From: DASUGC01 sp035606665
GTDB taxonomy: Bacteria > Acidobacteriota > Vicinamibacteria > Vicinamibacterales > SCN-69-37
DNA: 64,000 bases
Direction: 5' to 3'
NCBI GenBank assembly: GCA_035606665.1
Contig: DATNEY010000019.1
Coordinates: forward strand, 68,419 to 132,418
A model generated the notes under the pieces. That model did not search any database and had not been told where the DNA came from. It saw only the letters and a list, made by a program, of their open reading frames with translations. The position numbers and the translations under genes were made by a program. Below, in pieces: positions 50,894-60,631 of the stretch (its first letter is position 1; each line of letters starts with the position of its first letter).

Positions 50894-52285
50894 GTGTCTG
50901 AAGGGCCACTCCAGCACCTCCTGCTGGTCGACGACGAGAACGGCTTCCGTGAAGTGATCGCCGAGCGCCTCGGCGAGTCCGGCTACCGCGTCGAGCAGGC
51001 CGCCACGGGCGAAGCCGCCCTCGAGCGGCTCAACGAATTCGCCTTCGATATCGTCATTACGGACCTCCGGCTGCCCGGCGTTGACGGCCGCCAGATCCTG
51101 GACGAAGCCTTCGCCCGCTACCCGGACATCATCGCCATCGTTATTACTGGTTTCGGCGGCGTTCGAGAGGCGGTCGAGGTGACTCGCCTTGGCGCCGAGG
51201 GTTTTCTGACCAAGCCCTTTCAATACGAAGAGCTCGTCCACGCCCTCAACACAGCGATTGAAAAGCGTCGTCTCAAGGCCGAGAACGCCTACCTGCGCGC
51301 CCAGCTGCAGGACCGCTTCAAGATCGACGGCATCATCGGGAAGACACCGGTGATGATGGAGCTGTTCGAATTGCTCCGGACGGTGGCTGTGACGCCGAGC
51401 ACCGTGCTCGTGACCGGCGAGACCGGTACGGGTAAGGAACTGGCAGCGCGAGCGCTGCACGACGCAAGCCCCCGGCACAATCAGAAGTTCGTCGCGATCA
51501 ACTGCAGCGCGATACCAGAGACATTGCTCGAGGCGGAACTCTTCGGACACGTCCGCGGTGCGTTCACCGGCGCGATCGCGAATAGACCAGGCCGCGTCGA
51601 ACAGGCCCATCGCGGCACGCTGTTCCTTGACGAGGTCGGGACGATGAGCCCGGCCCTCCAGTCCAAGTTGCTGCGTGTGCTGCAATCGAGGGAGTTCGAG
51701 CGCGTCGGCGACTCGCAGACGATACGAGTCGATGTCCGGGTCGTCGCGGCCACGAACTCGGATCTGAAGAAGATGGTGGCCAAAGGCGAGTTCCGCGAGG
51801 ATCTCTACTATCGACTCAACGTGATTCCGATCAGGATTCCCGCGCTCCGCGAGCGACGCGCTGACATTCCGCTGCTGGCGCAGGCTTTCCTCGATCGGTT
51901 CTCGAAGGAATCGGTGCCTGCTCGAGGAAAGGTGACGCCCTCGCAGGACGCGCAGCAGGCGTTGATGGCATACGACTGGCCCGGCAACGTCCGCCAGCTC
52001 GAGAACGTGATCGAGCGGGCGTTCGCGTTGTCGCCCGGCCGGCACCAGATTCATGCGTCGGATCTGCCGCCGGAGCTGCAGCGGCTGCCGGTGAGCGTGG
52101 ACCCGGCGGACTACGTGCTGCCGGACATCGGGCTCGATCTCGATCTGACGGTGGCGCGCTTCGAGCACACGCTGATCCAGAGGGCACTCGAACGAACGTC
52201 AGGCAACAAGCGGCAGGCGGCGGACCTGCTGAAAGTGAAACGAACGACGCTCATCGAAAAGCTGAAGCGACTGGAGAGGTACTGA
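50894..52285 (+). CDS. NtrC-family sigma-54-dependent response regulator
   Basis: GTG start. A receiver domain (residues 5-120) has D13/D14, phosphoacceptor D57 and K107. An AAA+ domain has Walker A GETGTGKE, the sigma-54 contact loop GAFTGA (in RGAFTGAIANRPGRV) and Walker B LFLDEVGTMS. A C-terminal Fis-type helix-turn-helix (SGNKRQAADLLKVKRTTLI) binds DNA. It activates sigma-54 promoters on phosphorylation. A divergent HTH/HisKA pair is next to it, and the hybrid kinase at 47.7-49.2 kb is a possible cognate kinase. Confidence 0.93.
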   Translation: MSEGPLQHLLLVDDENGFREVIAERLGESGYRVEQAATGEAALERLNEFAFDIVITDLRLPGVDGRQILDEAFARYPDIIAIVITGFGGVREAVEVTRLGAEGFLTKPFQYEELVHALNTAIEKRRLKAENAYLRAQLQDRFKIDGIIGKTPVMMELFELLRTVAVTPSTVLVTGETGTGKELAARALHDASPRHNQKFVAINCSAIPETLLEAELFGHVRGAFTGAIANRPGRVEQAHRGTLFLDEVGTMSPALQSKLLRVLQSREFERVGDSQTIRVDVRVVAATNSDLKKMVAKGEFREDLYYRLNVIPIRIPALRERRADIPLLAQAFLDRFSKESVPARGKVTPSQDAQQALMAYDWPGNVRQLENVIERAFALSPGRHQIHASDLPPELQRLPVSVDPADYVLPDIGLDLDLTVARFEHTLIQRALERTSGNKRQAADLLKVKRTTLIEKLKRLERY

Positions 52286-52292
52286 CGTGCCC

Positions 52293-52979
52293 ATGGACCG
52301 TTCGTTCTGGATCATCGTGGATGGCACCGTGCCGACGGCGTTTCGAGCGCCGAAGCGCGAGGATCTCCTGCCCACGCTCCATCAACTTCAGCGGACGCAA
52401 CCGACAGTGACGCTCGTGTGGTTCGAACGCGGACGCACGTGGGCATCGCCTGAAGAAGCACGCGCGGACCAGGAGCGCCGCCGGAAACTCGCGCGCGAGC
52501 GCAAGGACACGTGGCGGCCTGGCGGCGCGCACGTCGATCCTCGCGCGAAGTACAAGATCACGCGGGACGAGAAGCGCGCGCGGTTCAAGAAACGCGCGAC
52601 ATTCGAACGGCAGCGATCCGAGAGCGATGCACCGCCCCCGCCGCGCCGTGACAGACCGTTCGGTAGCAAGCCGCCCGGCGCCAAACCGTACGGTCGAAAG
52701 CCGTTCGGATCGAGACCGCCCGGCGACCGACCGTTCGGATCGCGGCCGCAGGGCGATCGACCGTTTGGCAGCAGACCGCCTGGCGACCGACCGCGCGGCG
52801 ACCGACCGTTCGGTAAGCGGCCGCCGCGATCGTCTGACGGCAGTGGCGGTGGATCTGGACGGGATGAGAAACGCCCGTGGCGTCCGAGTAAGCCGGGCGG
52901 TTGGGCGCCGCGAGGCCGGCCGAAGAGTCCATGGAGACCGAAGGGTCCGCGCGGACCAAAAGGCGGCGGAGGCCGCTAG
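52293..52979 (+). CDS. Conserved hypothetical protein with basic repeat-rich tail
   Basis: ATG start, with a GTG two codons earlier possible. Residues 1-~100 are an ordered domain (SFWIIVDGTVPTAFRAPKRE, then VTLVWFERGRTWAS) I do not recognise beyond acidobacterial relatives. Residues ~110-228 are low complexity with repeats of RPFGSRPPGD, rich in Arg, Pro and Gly, like RNA-binding RGG-type tails. It starts 7 bp after the NtrC-like gene and may be co-transcribed. Confidence 0.7.
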   Translation: MDRSFWIIVDGTVPTAFRAPKREDLLPTLHQLQRTQPTVTLVWFERGRTWASPEEARADQERRRKLARERKDTWRPGGAHVDPRAKYKITRDEKRARFKKRATFERQRSESDAPPPPRRDRPFGSKPPGAKPYGRKPFGSRPPGDRPFGSRPQGDRPFGSRPPGDRPRGDRPFGKRPPRSSDGSGGGSGRDEKRPWRPSKPGGWAPRGRPKSPWRPKGPRGPKGGGGR

Positions 52980-54046
52980 CCGGCCAGAGTAACCGGAGGC
53001 CGGGTCTTGAGGCCCGGCGCTCCATCGAAGAACGTGGCGATGATGTCGCGCAGCTGCTGGATGGACTCGGCGGAATTGATCGCGATTCGAAGCTGGCTGC
53101 CGCCTTCCAGGCCCTTGGTGTACCAGGAGCCAAGCGCGCGCAGCTTGTTGATGACCCAGCGCTCGCGACCGCGCGCCTGTGGCGCGGGTGCCGCGTCAAC
53201 GAGCGAATGCCGGAAACCGGCCGCTTCGTCCACCCGCTCCTTGAGGAGCAAGTCGATGTAGTTCAGCAGAAAATCGCCGCGCTCGGCCAGAGGCGTCGGC
53301 ACGATCGCCCTGCCGCGGCGCGCTTCTGCCGCCTGCGAAAAGATCCAGGGGTTCCTCAGAGCGCCACGGCCCACGAGCACGCCGCTCACAGCCGAATCAG
53401 CCATCCGGCCGAGAATCTGGCCCGGCTCGATGCAATCACCGGAACCGAAGACCGGGATGCTGATCGACTCGGCGACCTGATTGATGAGGCTCCAGTCGGA
53501 CTCGCCCGTATAGGACTGCGCCGCCGTACGTCCGTGCACCGCGACCGCCGCGGCGCCTGCGTCCTCGACCATTCTGGCCAGGGTGGGAGCGTTGATTTCG
53601 TGCTCGTTCCAGCCTGCACGCATCTTCACCGTGACAGGAATCTTCACAGCGTCGGCCATCGCCTTCACGACGCCGGCGGCGTGCCCCGGTTCGCGCATCA
53701 GGCTGCAACCGGCGTTGTGCTTCGCGATCTTGGGCACGGGGCAGCCCATGTTGATGTCGATGATGTCGGCGCCGAGACTCTCGACAATCTGCGCCGCTTC
53801 GGCCATCACCTTCGGATCGCCGCCAAAGATTTGAATGGAGACCGGGCGTTCTTCTTCGGTGTATTCGGCGTACTCGAGCGTGCGGTCGATCCCGCGCACG
53901 AGGCCTTCGGAGCTGACCATTTCGGTGACGACGAGGCCGCAGCCGCCGTGGCGTTTCACGAGACGGCGGAACGCCGTGTCCGTCATGCCCGCCATCGGGG
54001 CGAGCGCGACGGGATGCTCGATCTCGACGTTGCCGATCTTGATCAC
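52976..54046 (-). CDS. dusB: tRNA-dihydrouridine synthase DusB-like
   Basis: I start at the GTG (V/M-IKIGNVEIEHPVALAPMAG) that overlaps the stop of the SurA-like gene (GTGA). The 356-residue FMN TIM barrel has APMAGMTD, the active-site cysteine in NMGCPVPKIAKH, KMRAGWNEHE and the SGDCIEPGQ block. It reduces uridines in the D-loop of tRNAs. It is the last gene of the minus-strand block and ends convergent with the hypothetical gene, overlapping it by 4 bp. Confidence 0.92.
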   Translation of the reverse strand: MIKIGNVEIEHPVALAPMAGMTDTAFRRLVKRHGGCGLVVTEMVSSEGLVRGIDRTLEYAEYTEEERPVSIQIFGGDPKVMAEAAQIVESLGADIIDINMGCPVPKIAKHNAGCSLMREPGHAAGVVKAMADAVKIPVTVKMRAGWNEHEINAPTLARMVEDAGAAAVAVHGRTAAQSYTGESDWSLINQVAESISIPVFGSGDCIEPGQILGRMADSAVSGVLVGRGALRNPWIFSQAAEARRGRAIVPTPLAERGDFLLNYIDLLLKERVDEAAGFRHSLVDAAPAPQARGRERWVINKLRALGSWYTKGLEGGSQLRIAINSAESIQQLRDIIATFFDGAPGLKTRPPVTLAG

Positions 54047-55164
54047 AGGCCGGTCTTCGCGCGCTTCGCCTGGGCCGTCTCGAACATCTTCTTGTAGGTG
54101 TCGTCCTTCCACTCGATGAGCGCCTGCGTGCGCAGCTTGACGAGGAACTTTTCCCTCTCCGTATCGAGCCTGGATTCGTAGATTCTGTTGGCGATCTCGT
54201 TTCGCATCTTGTCGAACGGCTCGGCTTCGGCTTCGGTGCGCGCCTCGAGCTTGAAGATGCGATAGCCATTACCCAACCGGAGCACGTCCGTCACATCGCC
54301 GGGCTTGAGTTTCGCGACCGCGGCGCCGACCGTCGGTGTCAACTCCTCGACCAGCATCGGGCCGACGATGCCGCTCTTGTCTTTCGTGCCGCCCTCGGAC
54401 GCTTCTTTCACCAGTGCCGCAAAGTCCTCGCCCTTGAGGGCACGAGCGCGGATGGCGTCGATCTTCGCCTTCGCCGCCTCATCCTTCGCGACGTTGATCG
54501 TGGCCTGGCCGCCAACCGTGTCGGTGGGAATCGAGACCAGGATCTCGCGCAGCGTTACTGTCGGCGGCTTCATGAACTCGTTGGGATGCGCCTTGTAGTA
54601 CTGCCGCGCTTCCTCTTCAGTCAGCTGCAGGTTCTTCATGATCTCGCGCCGCTCGACCTGGTCCTTGAAGTACTGGCGCTCGAAGTTCTGCCGAAGCTGA
54701 TCCATCGTTATTCCAGCGTCTTTCATCGCAACCTGAAACTGCTGGTCGTCGAGCTTATTGGCTTTCTTGAGATTCTCGAGGCCCATCTTGAAATACTCTT
54801 CCGTGAACTTCATGCCCATCTCGCGGCCGAACTGAACAATGAGCAGCTCGTCTATCTTCTCCGAGAGGATCCGGGGCGTGATCTCGCTCAGCGCCTTTAT
54901 CAGTCCAGCGTCGGTCACAAGATCCCGCGGCGAAGTGATCCGGGCGTTCTGCTCTTGTTGAAGAGTCTCGATCTGAATCCGCTCCAGCTCGGACTGCGTG
55001 AGGATCTCGCCATTCACCTTGACGATGACCTTTTCGAGGATCAGGCTCTGTCCCTGCGCGGGCGCAGATTGGGGTGCTGGCGGAGCTGACTGCGCCCCGG
55101 CTTGGGGAACGGCGGCCATCACCAGCATCACGACAGCAATAACGACGGGGCGAACTCGCATCAT
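54043..55164 (-). CDS. SurA-like periplasmic peptidyl-prolyl isomerase/chaperone
   Basis: The 373-residue protein has a signal peptide (PVVIAVVMLVMAAVPQAGAQ), a SurA-N-type chaperone region (~45-190: VNGEILTQSELE, MDQLRQNFERQYFKDQV), and a parvulin-like domain (~200-305: PPTVTLREILVSI, VGPMLVEELTP). Helical tail (~310-373). It assists outer-membrane protein folding. Two consecutive ATGs are possible starts. TAAAAT 18 bases upstream may be its -10 box. Confidence 0.87.
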   Translation of the reverse strand: MMRVRPVVIAVVMLVMAAVPQAGAQSAPPAPQSAPAQGQSLILEKVIVKVNGEILTQSELERIQIETLQQEQNARITSPRDLVTDAGLIKALSEITPRILSEKIDELLIVQFGREMGMKFTEEYFKMGLENLKKANKLDDQQFQVAMKDAGITMDQLRQNFERQYFKDQVERREIMKNLQLTEEEARQYYKAHPNEFMKPPTVTLREILVSIPTDTVGGQATINVAKDEAAKAKIDAIRARALKGEDFAALVKEASEGGTKDKSGIVGPMLVEELTPTVGAAVAKLKPGDVTDVLRLGNGYRIFKLEARTEAEAEPFDKMRNEIANRIYESRLDTEREKFLVKLRTQALIEWKDDTYKKMFETAQAKRAKTGL

Positions 55165-55202
55165 AAGTGACTCAGAATCAACATTTTACACCGCGCGGTT
55201 GC

Positions 55203-55255
55203 GTAGGGCGGCCCTCCAGGGCCACCGGGCGCGCCGGGCCTAAAGGCAGGCCTAC
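55203..55255. repeat. REP-like GC element at the end of mfd
   Basis: It is bounded by GTAG and CTAC and contains GGCCCT/AGGGCC and CGGGCGCGCCGGGC-type palindromes. The mfd stop codon (TAG) is its right edge. Confidence 0.6.
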
Positions 55256-58200
55256 ACCGTCAAACTGTGACTCAACTGCCCGAGCACATCGGCAAGACGC
55301 TCGAACAGGCCGCCGGGCTGGGCCGGATCTAGCGGATCCACCGCCAGAATCTCGTCCTTCGTGAAGCCGGGCGCGACGCCGGCCGACGCTCGTGCGGTCC
55401 ACCATGAACCACCGGGAGCGCCGTCCGGCATGCGATGGGACTCCAGCCGGCGTGATTCGGCCGGAGCGGGAGCCGGACGAACGAGCCGCACGCCGGAGGG
55501 CCGCGACGATTGAGAGACCGATCCCGCGGGCCTCAGCCGCTGCGCGTCCAGGTCCAGCTTCAGGACCGCGGGCGGCAGGAGGGTCAGATCCCCGCGCGTC
55601 TGCACCAGCTTCAGCACCATCGCGGGATCGAGCCTGGCATCCTGCCGGAACTTGAGGACGACAATCTGGCCCTCGCGGTCGACGCTTTCAAGCCCAAGCT
55701 TGTCGGACACCAGCCGCACTCGCGAGTACTCCGCGAGGTTCACCACCGTCGCTGGCGGCGCGCCGTAGCGATCCTTCAGCTCCGCGAGGATCTGATCCAC
55801 TTCGTCGAGCGATCGGGCATTGGCGAGCCGGCGGTAAGCAGAGAGCCGCTGGTTCATGTCGGGGATGTACTCCTCCCCGATGCGGAGATTGAGCCTGAGG
55901 TTGACCGCTGCACGGCGCTCGTCCTCGAGATCCTCGCCCTTGAGTTCCCGAATCGTGTCCTCGAGCAGCTTCACGTACATGTCGAAACCGACGGCCTCGA
56001 TGTGGCCGCTCTGCTCTCCGCCAAGCAGATTGCCGGCGCCGCGGATTTCGAGATCGAGGGCGGCGATCCTGAAGCCGCTGCCCAGGTCGCTGAACTCCCG
56101 AATGGCCGCCAGTCGTCGTCGCGCGACCGGCGAGAGCGTCTGCTCGGGCGGAATCATGAGGTAGGCGTATGCACGGCGATCGGAACGGCCGACGCGGCCG
56201 CGGAGTTGATACAGCTGCGCGAGGCCGTACCGATCCGCCCGGTTCACGATGATCGTGTTCGCGTTCGGGATATCGAGCCCGTTCTCGACAATGGTGGTCG
56301 CTACGAGCACGTCGAACTGGTGCGCGACGAAGCCCACCATCACCTTCTCGAGCTCGTCCTCGCCCATCTGGCCGTGTCCGATCGCCAGCTTCGCCTCAGG
56401 CACCAGCCGGCGGACCAGATTGGCAACCGAGAAGATCGACTCGACGCGATTGTGGACGAAGAAGACCTGGCCACCGCGCTCGAGCTCCGTGCGGATCGCG
56501 CGGCCGATGACGTCGGCGTCGAACTTGACGACGTGCGTCTGGATCGACAGCCGATCGCGTGGGGGCGTTTCGATCACCGACATGTCACGAATACCGGCGA
56601 GCGACATGTTCAATGTCCTCGGAATCGGCGTCGCCGTCATCGTCAGCACGTCGACTTTCTTGCGCATCTGCTTGATGCGCTCCTTGTGCGTGACGCCGAA
56701 GCGCTGCTCCTCGTCGACCACCAGCAACCCGAGATCGCGGAACGAGACGTCCTTGGACAGCAATCGATGCGTGCCGACGATGATGTCGAGATCTCCGCTT
56801 GCGAGCCGCGCGATGATTTCCTTCTGCTCTGTCTTGGTCCGGAATCGGCTGATCATCTCCGCCTTGACCGGGAAGCCGGCGAATCGCGACTGGATCGTTC
56901 GCAGGTGCTGAAACGCGAGCACCGTGGTCGGCGCGAGAACGGCAACCTGTTTGCCGTCCATCACGACCTTGAAGGCCGCGCGCATGGCGACTTCCGTCTT
57001 GCCGTATCCAACGTCGCCGCACAGCAGGCGGTCCATGGGCGTCGCGGATTCGAGATCGCGCGTGATGTCGGCGATGGCCGTCTGTTGATCGGGAGTCAGG
57101 TCGTACTGGAACGCGTCGCCGAACTCCTGCTGCCAGTGCGAGTCGGGCGTGAACGCATGTCCGGCCACGGCTTTACGCGCCGCGTAGAGCTTGAGAAGCT
57201 CTTCCGCCATGTCGCGCATCGCCTTCTTGACGCGTGATTTGGCCTTCTCCCATGTCGTGCCACCGAGTTTGTCCAGGGCAGGCGCGGCGCCGCCCGTGTA
57301 CTTCTGGACGAGGTCGAGCCGCTCGAGGGGCACGAACAGCTTGTCTTCACCGGCGTAGCGGAGCTCCATGAACTCCTGCTCCGCCATGCCGGCGCCCGCC
57401 GCGAGTTTCTTCAGGCCGACGAAACGGCCGATGCCGTTGTCGACATGCACCACCAGATCGCCGACCTTGAGGTCGCGGAAGTCCGACAGGAACGTACGTG
57501 TCGCCGACTTTCGGCGCTCGGCCGATCGAAACTCCTCTTCGAAGAGATCGGACTCGGCGAAGATCGTCAGCCCGGCATCGCGCAGGCGGAAACCTCGAGA
57601 GAGGTTCCCTGTCGCGACGAGCACGGTCGCCCGGCCGAGATCGTCGGCTTCCGCTACCGACCGCGCGCGCACTTCATAGTCGGCCAGCAATTCAATCGTG
57701 CGCTCTGCACGGCCCGCCGACGCGGCCACGAACAGGACATCGTCGCCCTGTTCCTTTGCCGCCCGGATCTCATTGACCCAGTCGCCGATGCGGCCGTGGT
57801 ACGCGATCGCCGGGATGCATGGCACGTGGCGCGTACCGGATGAATCCCCGCCCTCTGGCTCAATCGCCAGCTCGGACACCCGGCGCGCCCGGCTCAAACC
57901 GGCGTCGAGACCAGTCCAATCGATGGCAATGGCGCCGTAGTCGGGCACGACGCGGCCGCGTTGCGAGAAGTCGTGGGCGCTGGCGCGCCACTGTGTCTCC
58001 AGCTTCTGCGCCTGCTCTTTGATGTCCTCGAACTCGAAGGCAACGAGCGTGGCGCCGGACGCGCGGAAGAAGTCGACGACCGTCGCGGTCCGATCGAAGG
58101 CTTCCGCGTCATCCGGCGTGAAAGCATCGGGAAGCAACTCGCGCTGGGGGCTCACGAGCACCCGATCGAGCGCTTCCAGCGAGCGCTGTGTCGATGCGTC

Positions 58201-58845
58201 GTACCGGCGGATCGACTCGATGATGTCGCCGACGAACTCGAGCCGGATCGGCTGCGCCTCGCTTGCCGGATAGAAATCGAGGACGCCACCGCGCACGCAG
58301 AACTCGCCGTGCTCGTCGACGGGATCCTCGGGTGAAAAACCGGCGAGCACGAGTCTGTCGCGAAGATCCAGCGGCGAAATCTCGTCGCCGATCGCGATCG
58401 AAATGCCCGCGTCCTTCAGCCGCTGTGGCGAGGACAACCGCGGCAGCAGGGCGCGCGCCGAGGCGATCACCAGGCGAGCGGTGCGGGCCGCCAGCCCATG
58501 CAGCGCCCGCGCGCGCGCAGACGCCACCGCCAGATGCGGCGCCAGGCCGCGATAGGGATCGACTTCCTGCGACGGGAATGGCAGCACCGCCCGATCGACG
58601 GCGGCGGCGTCCATCCCCTGAAGCTCCGCCACGAAGAATCGTGCGTCGCCCGTCACCTGCTCGACCAGGATATCGGTCGGCACGATGAGGACCACCGGCC
58701 CTTCCTGCGCCAGCGCGGAGGCGTGGTACGCCGTGCCTGCCGCGGACAGGCCGGTCAGCATCGGTGCGGGCTTGTCGATCCCCGTCCGTGCCGCTGCGGA
58801 CTTCAGCAACGCACGCAGCGCCAGCGAGGACGTCTGTTGGAGCAT
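55252..58845 (-). CDS. mfd: Transcription-repair coupling factor
   Basis: The 1197-residue protein has the whole Mfd plan: a UvrB-homology region at ~100-270, the RNA-polymerase-interacting RID domain (VGDLVVHVDNGIGRFVGLKK), a RecG/SNF2-like helicase with Walker A CGDVGYGKTEV and DEEQRFGVTHKE, and the TRG and C-terminal regulatory region. Mfd removes stalled polymerase and recruits UvrABC. It starts in the stop of rfaE2 (TAATG), so it is co-transcribed with the glycan genes. Confidence 0.96.
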   Translation of the reverse strand: MLQQTSSLALRALLKSAAARTGIDKPAPMLTGLSAAGTAYHASALAQEGPVVLIVPTDILVEQVTGDARFFVAELQGMDAAAVDRAVLPFPSQEVDPYRGLAPHLAVASARARALHGLAARTARLVIASARALLPRLSSPQRLKDAGISIAIGDEISPLDLRDRLVLAGFSPEDPVDEHGEFCVRGGVLDFYPASEAQPIRLEFVGDIIESIRRYDASTQRSLEALDRVLVSPQRELLPDAFTPDDAEAFDRTATVVDFFRASGATLVAFEFEDIKEQAQKLETQWRASAHDFSQRGRVVPDYGAIAIDWTGLDAGLSRARRVSELAIEPEGGDSSGTRHVPCIPAIAYHGRIGDWVNEIRAAKEQGDDVLFVAASAGRAERTIELLADYEVRARSVAEADDLGRATVLVATGNLSRGFRLRDAGLTIFAESDLFEEEFRSAERRKSATRTFLSDFRDLKVGDLVVHVDNGIGRFVGLKKLAAGAGMAEQEFMELRYAGEDKLFVPLERLDLVQKYTGGAAPALDKLGGTTWEKAKSRVKKAMRDMAEELLKLYAARKAVAGHAFTPDSHWQQEFGDAFQYDLTPDQQTAIADITRDLESATPMDRLLCGDVGYGKTEVAMRAAFKVVMDGKQVAVLAPTTVLAFQHLRTIQSRFAGFPVKAEMISRFRTKTEQKEIIARLASGDLDIIVGTHRLLSKDVSFRDLGLLVVDEEQRFGVTHKERIKQMRKKVDVLTMTATPIPRTLNMSLAGIRDMSVIETPPRDRLSIQTHVVKFDADVIGRAIRTELERGGQVFFVHNRVESIFSVANLVRRLVPEAKLAIGHGQMGEDELEKVMVGFVAHQFDVLVATTIVENGLDIPNANTIIVNRADRYGLAQLYQLRGRVGRSDRRAYAYLMIPPEQTLSPVARRRLAAIREFSDLGSGFRIAALDLEIRGAGNLLGGEQSGHIEAVGFDMYVKLLEDTIRELKGEDLEDERRAAVNLRLNLRIGEEYIPDMNQRLSAYRRLANARSLDEVDQILAELKDRYGAPPATVVNLAEYSRVRLVSDKLGLESVDREGQIVVLKFRQDARLDPAMVLKLVQTRGDLTLLPPAVLKLDLDAQRLRPAGSVSQSSRPSGVRLVRPAPAPAESRRLESHRMPDGAPGGSWWTARASAGVAPGFTKDEILAVDPLDPAQPGGLFERLADVLGQLSHSLTV

Positions 58846-59303
58846 TACTTCCGGGTCTTCTCAATAATCCCAGATGTCGACCAGCCGGATTCGATCGGCA
58901 TCCGCACCACTCTGCCGCCTCGCGCTTCCACGGTGTCGCGGCCGACGATGGCGTCCGCCGCCCAGTCAGCGCCTTTCACCAGAACGTCCGGTTGCAGCCG
59001 GTTGATGATAGATGCCGGCGTCCGGTCGTCGAAGATGGCGACCGTATCGACGCACGTCAGTGCGGATAGCACCTCCGCCCGCTCGTTCTCCGGGATGACC
59101 GGCCGGCCTGGCCCCTTGTTGGCGCGAACCGATCGGTCGGAGTTCACGCCCACGACGAGCACGTCGCCCTCGGCGCGGGCGGCGCACAGATAGCGCACGT
59201 GGCCGGGATGCAGCAGGTCGAAGACGCCATTCGTGAACACAATGGTCCGGCCCAGCCTGCGCTGCTCATCCACGAACGCCGCGGCCTCATCGATCGTGTA
59301 CAT
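58845..59303 (-). CDS. rfaE2: D-glycero-beta-D-manno-heptose 1-phosphate adenylyltransferase
   Basis: The 152-residue nucleotidyltransferase has the HxGH motif in [32 protein letters not shown], and the [11 protein letters not shown] tail. It makes ADP-heptose for lipopolysaccharide core synthesis. Here it is a separate protein, not fused to the HldE kinase, as in many non-enterics. It lies 6 bp after the ABC exporter ATPase gene. Confidence 0.92.
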   Translation of the reverse strand: MYTIDEAAAFVDEQRRLGRTIVFTNGVFDLLHPGHVRYLCAARAEGDVLVVGVNSDRSVRANKGPGRPVIPENERAEVLSALTCVDTVAIFDDRTPASIINRLQPDVLVKGADWAADAIVGRDTVEARGGRVVRMPIESGWSTSGIIEKTRK

Positions 59304-59308
59304 GACTG

Positions 59309-60631
59309 CTACGACTTCGGCGCGATCTTGACCGCCCCGCCGAAGACCCAGTGGTGACCGGGACGATAGATGCCGACGTCGCCCGTTCGTGACTTGACGC
59401 GGAAGGTGTGCAGCAGGCGGTGATAATCGTACGGAACGCCGTCGTGCTTGTGCACGGCGACGTCGAGCTTGTAAGTGCCCTCGACAAGATCGAGCGCGTC
59501 GAATGTCAGCGTCACCGTGGCGTCGCCGTTCACGTTGGTTGACGTGAACTCCTCGATGTCGGTGTTCGTGCCGTAGACGCAGACGCCGTCAGCACCGAAG
59601 ATCGCGACACCAAACACGAAGTCATCCACCGCCTGGTGCGCGCGCAACGCCAGACGCACGCTGAGCGCGTCGCCCGAGTGAATCACGTGCACCGGCTGGC
59701 CCTGGGCGTCGAGCACAGCGACATCGACGATTTCCACGACGCGCGAGCCCCAACGGCCCTCGGCCGCCCTCATCATGTCCGTCGTGGGGTCGGCGGAAAT
59801 CTCGACACTCGCCTCAGCCGGTGGCGTCGTATCCACGACGTGCCGGGCCTTGTCATCCGACGAAGCCAGGAATCGCTCTTCCTGCTTCTCGACGTCCGAG
59901 ATGTACTCGGCGATCACGCGGAAGGGATCGCCTTCGGCCCGCTTGTGGCCGGCGTCCAGCCACGCCGCCTGGTCGCAGAACCGTTCGACGAGATTCAGCG
60001 AGTGCGTCACGAGCAGCACCGTCTTGCCGCGCCGCTTGAAATCCGCGAACTTGTCCAGGCACTTGTGGGTGAATCCCTCGTCGCCAACGGCCAGAACTTC
60101 ATCAACCAGAAGGACTTCCGGATCGACGTGGATCGCCACGGAAAAGCCCAGCCGCATGTACATGCCCGACGAATAATTCTTCACCGGTTCGTCGATGAAG
60201 TCGGCCAGTTCCGCGAACTCGACGATTTCGTCGAACCGGCGTTCGATCTCCCGCTTCGAGAGCCCGAGCATGATGCCGTTGATAAAGACGTTTTCGCGGC
60301 CGGAGATCTCAGGATGAAACCCGGCGCCAAGTTCGATCAGCGCCGAGATTCGGCCGCGAACGGAGACCGTGCCGGTCGTCGGCTTCGTGATGCCCGCCAC
60401 CAACTTGAGCGCCGTGCTCTTGCCGGAACCATTGCGGCCGACGAGGCCGAACGTGCAGCCCTGGGGAATGTTCAGCGAAAAACCGGAAAGCGCCGTGAAC
60501 GCCTCGCTTGGCTTCAGCTCATCGAGAATGCTGCGGTTCGTCAGCGCACTCTTCAGCGTCGCAAAATGACGACGGCCGTACCGCCGGTATACCTTCGTGA
60601 CGTTGTTGAGTTCGATGGCCGCCGTGTTCAT
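59309..60631 (-). CDS. wzt: Polysaccharide ABC exporter ATPase with C-terminal Wzt-type carbohydrate-binding domain
   Basis: The 440-residue protein has an ABC domain with GRNGSGKST, signature [11 protein letters not shown] and Walker [16 protein letters not shown], and a C-terminal ~150-residue beta sandwich (from ~285: [20 protein letters not shown]) characteristic of Wzt_C, which recognises the polysaccharide end in O-antigen export. It overlaps the permease gene by 4 bp and forms one exporter with it. Confidence 0.9.
   Translation of the reverse strand: MNTAAIELNNVTKVYRRYGRRHFATLKSALTNRSILDELKPSEAFTALSGFSLNIPQGCTFGLVGRNGSGKSTALKLVAGITKPTTGTVSVRGRISALIELGAGFHPEISGRENVFINGIMLGLSKREIERRFDEIVEFAELADFIDEPVKNYSSGMYMRLGFSVAIHVDPEVLLVDEVLAVGDEGFTHKCLDKFADFKRRGKTVLLVTHSLNLVERFCDQAAWLDAGHKRAEGDPFRVIAEYISDVEKQEERFLASSDDKARHVVDTTPPAEASVEISADPTTDMMRAAEGRWGSRVVEIVDVAVLDAQGQPVHVIHSGDALSVRLALRAHQAVDDFVFGVAIFGADGVCVYGTNTDIEEFTSTNVNGDATVTLTFDALDLVEGTYKLDVAVHKHDGVPYDYHRLLHTFRVKSRTGDVGIYRPGHHWVFGGAVKIAPKS

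Noticed and set aside
55510..57237. A 575-codon plus-strand frame opposite mfd
   Set aside because: mfd motifs are complete on the minus strand and this frame lacks any.
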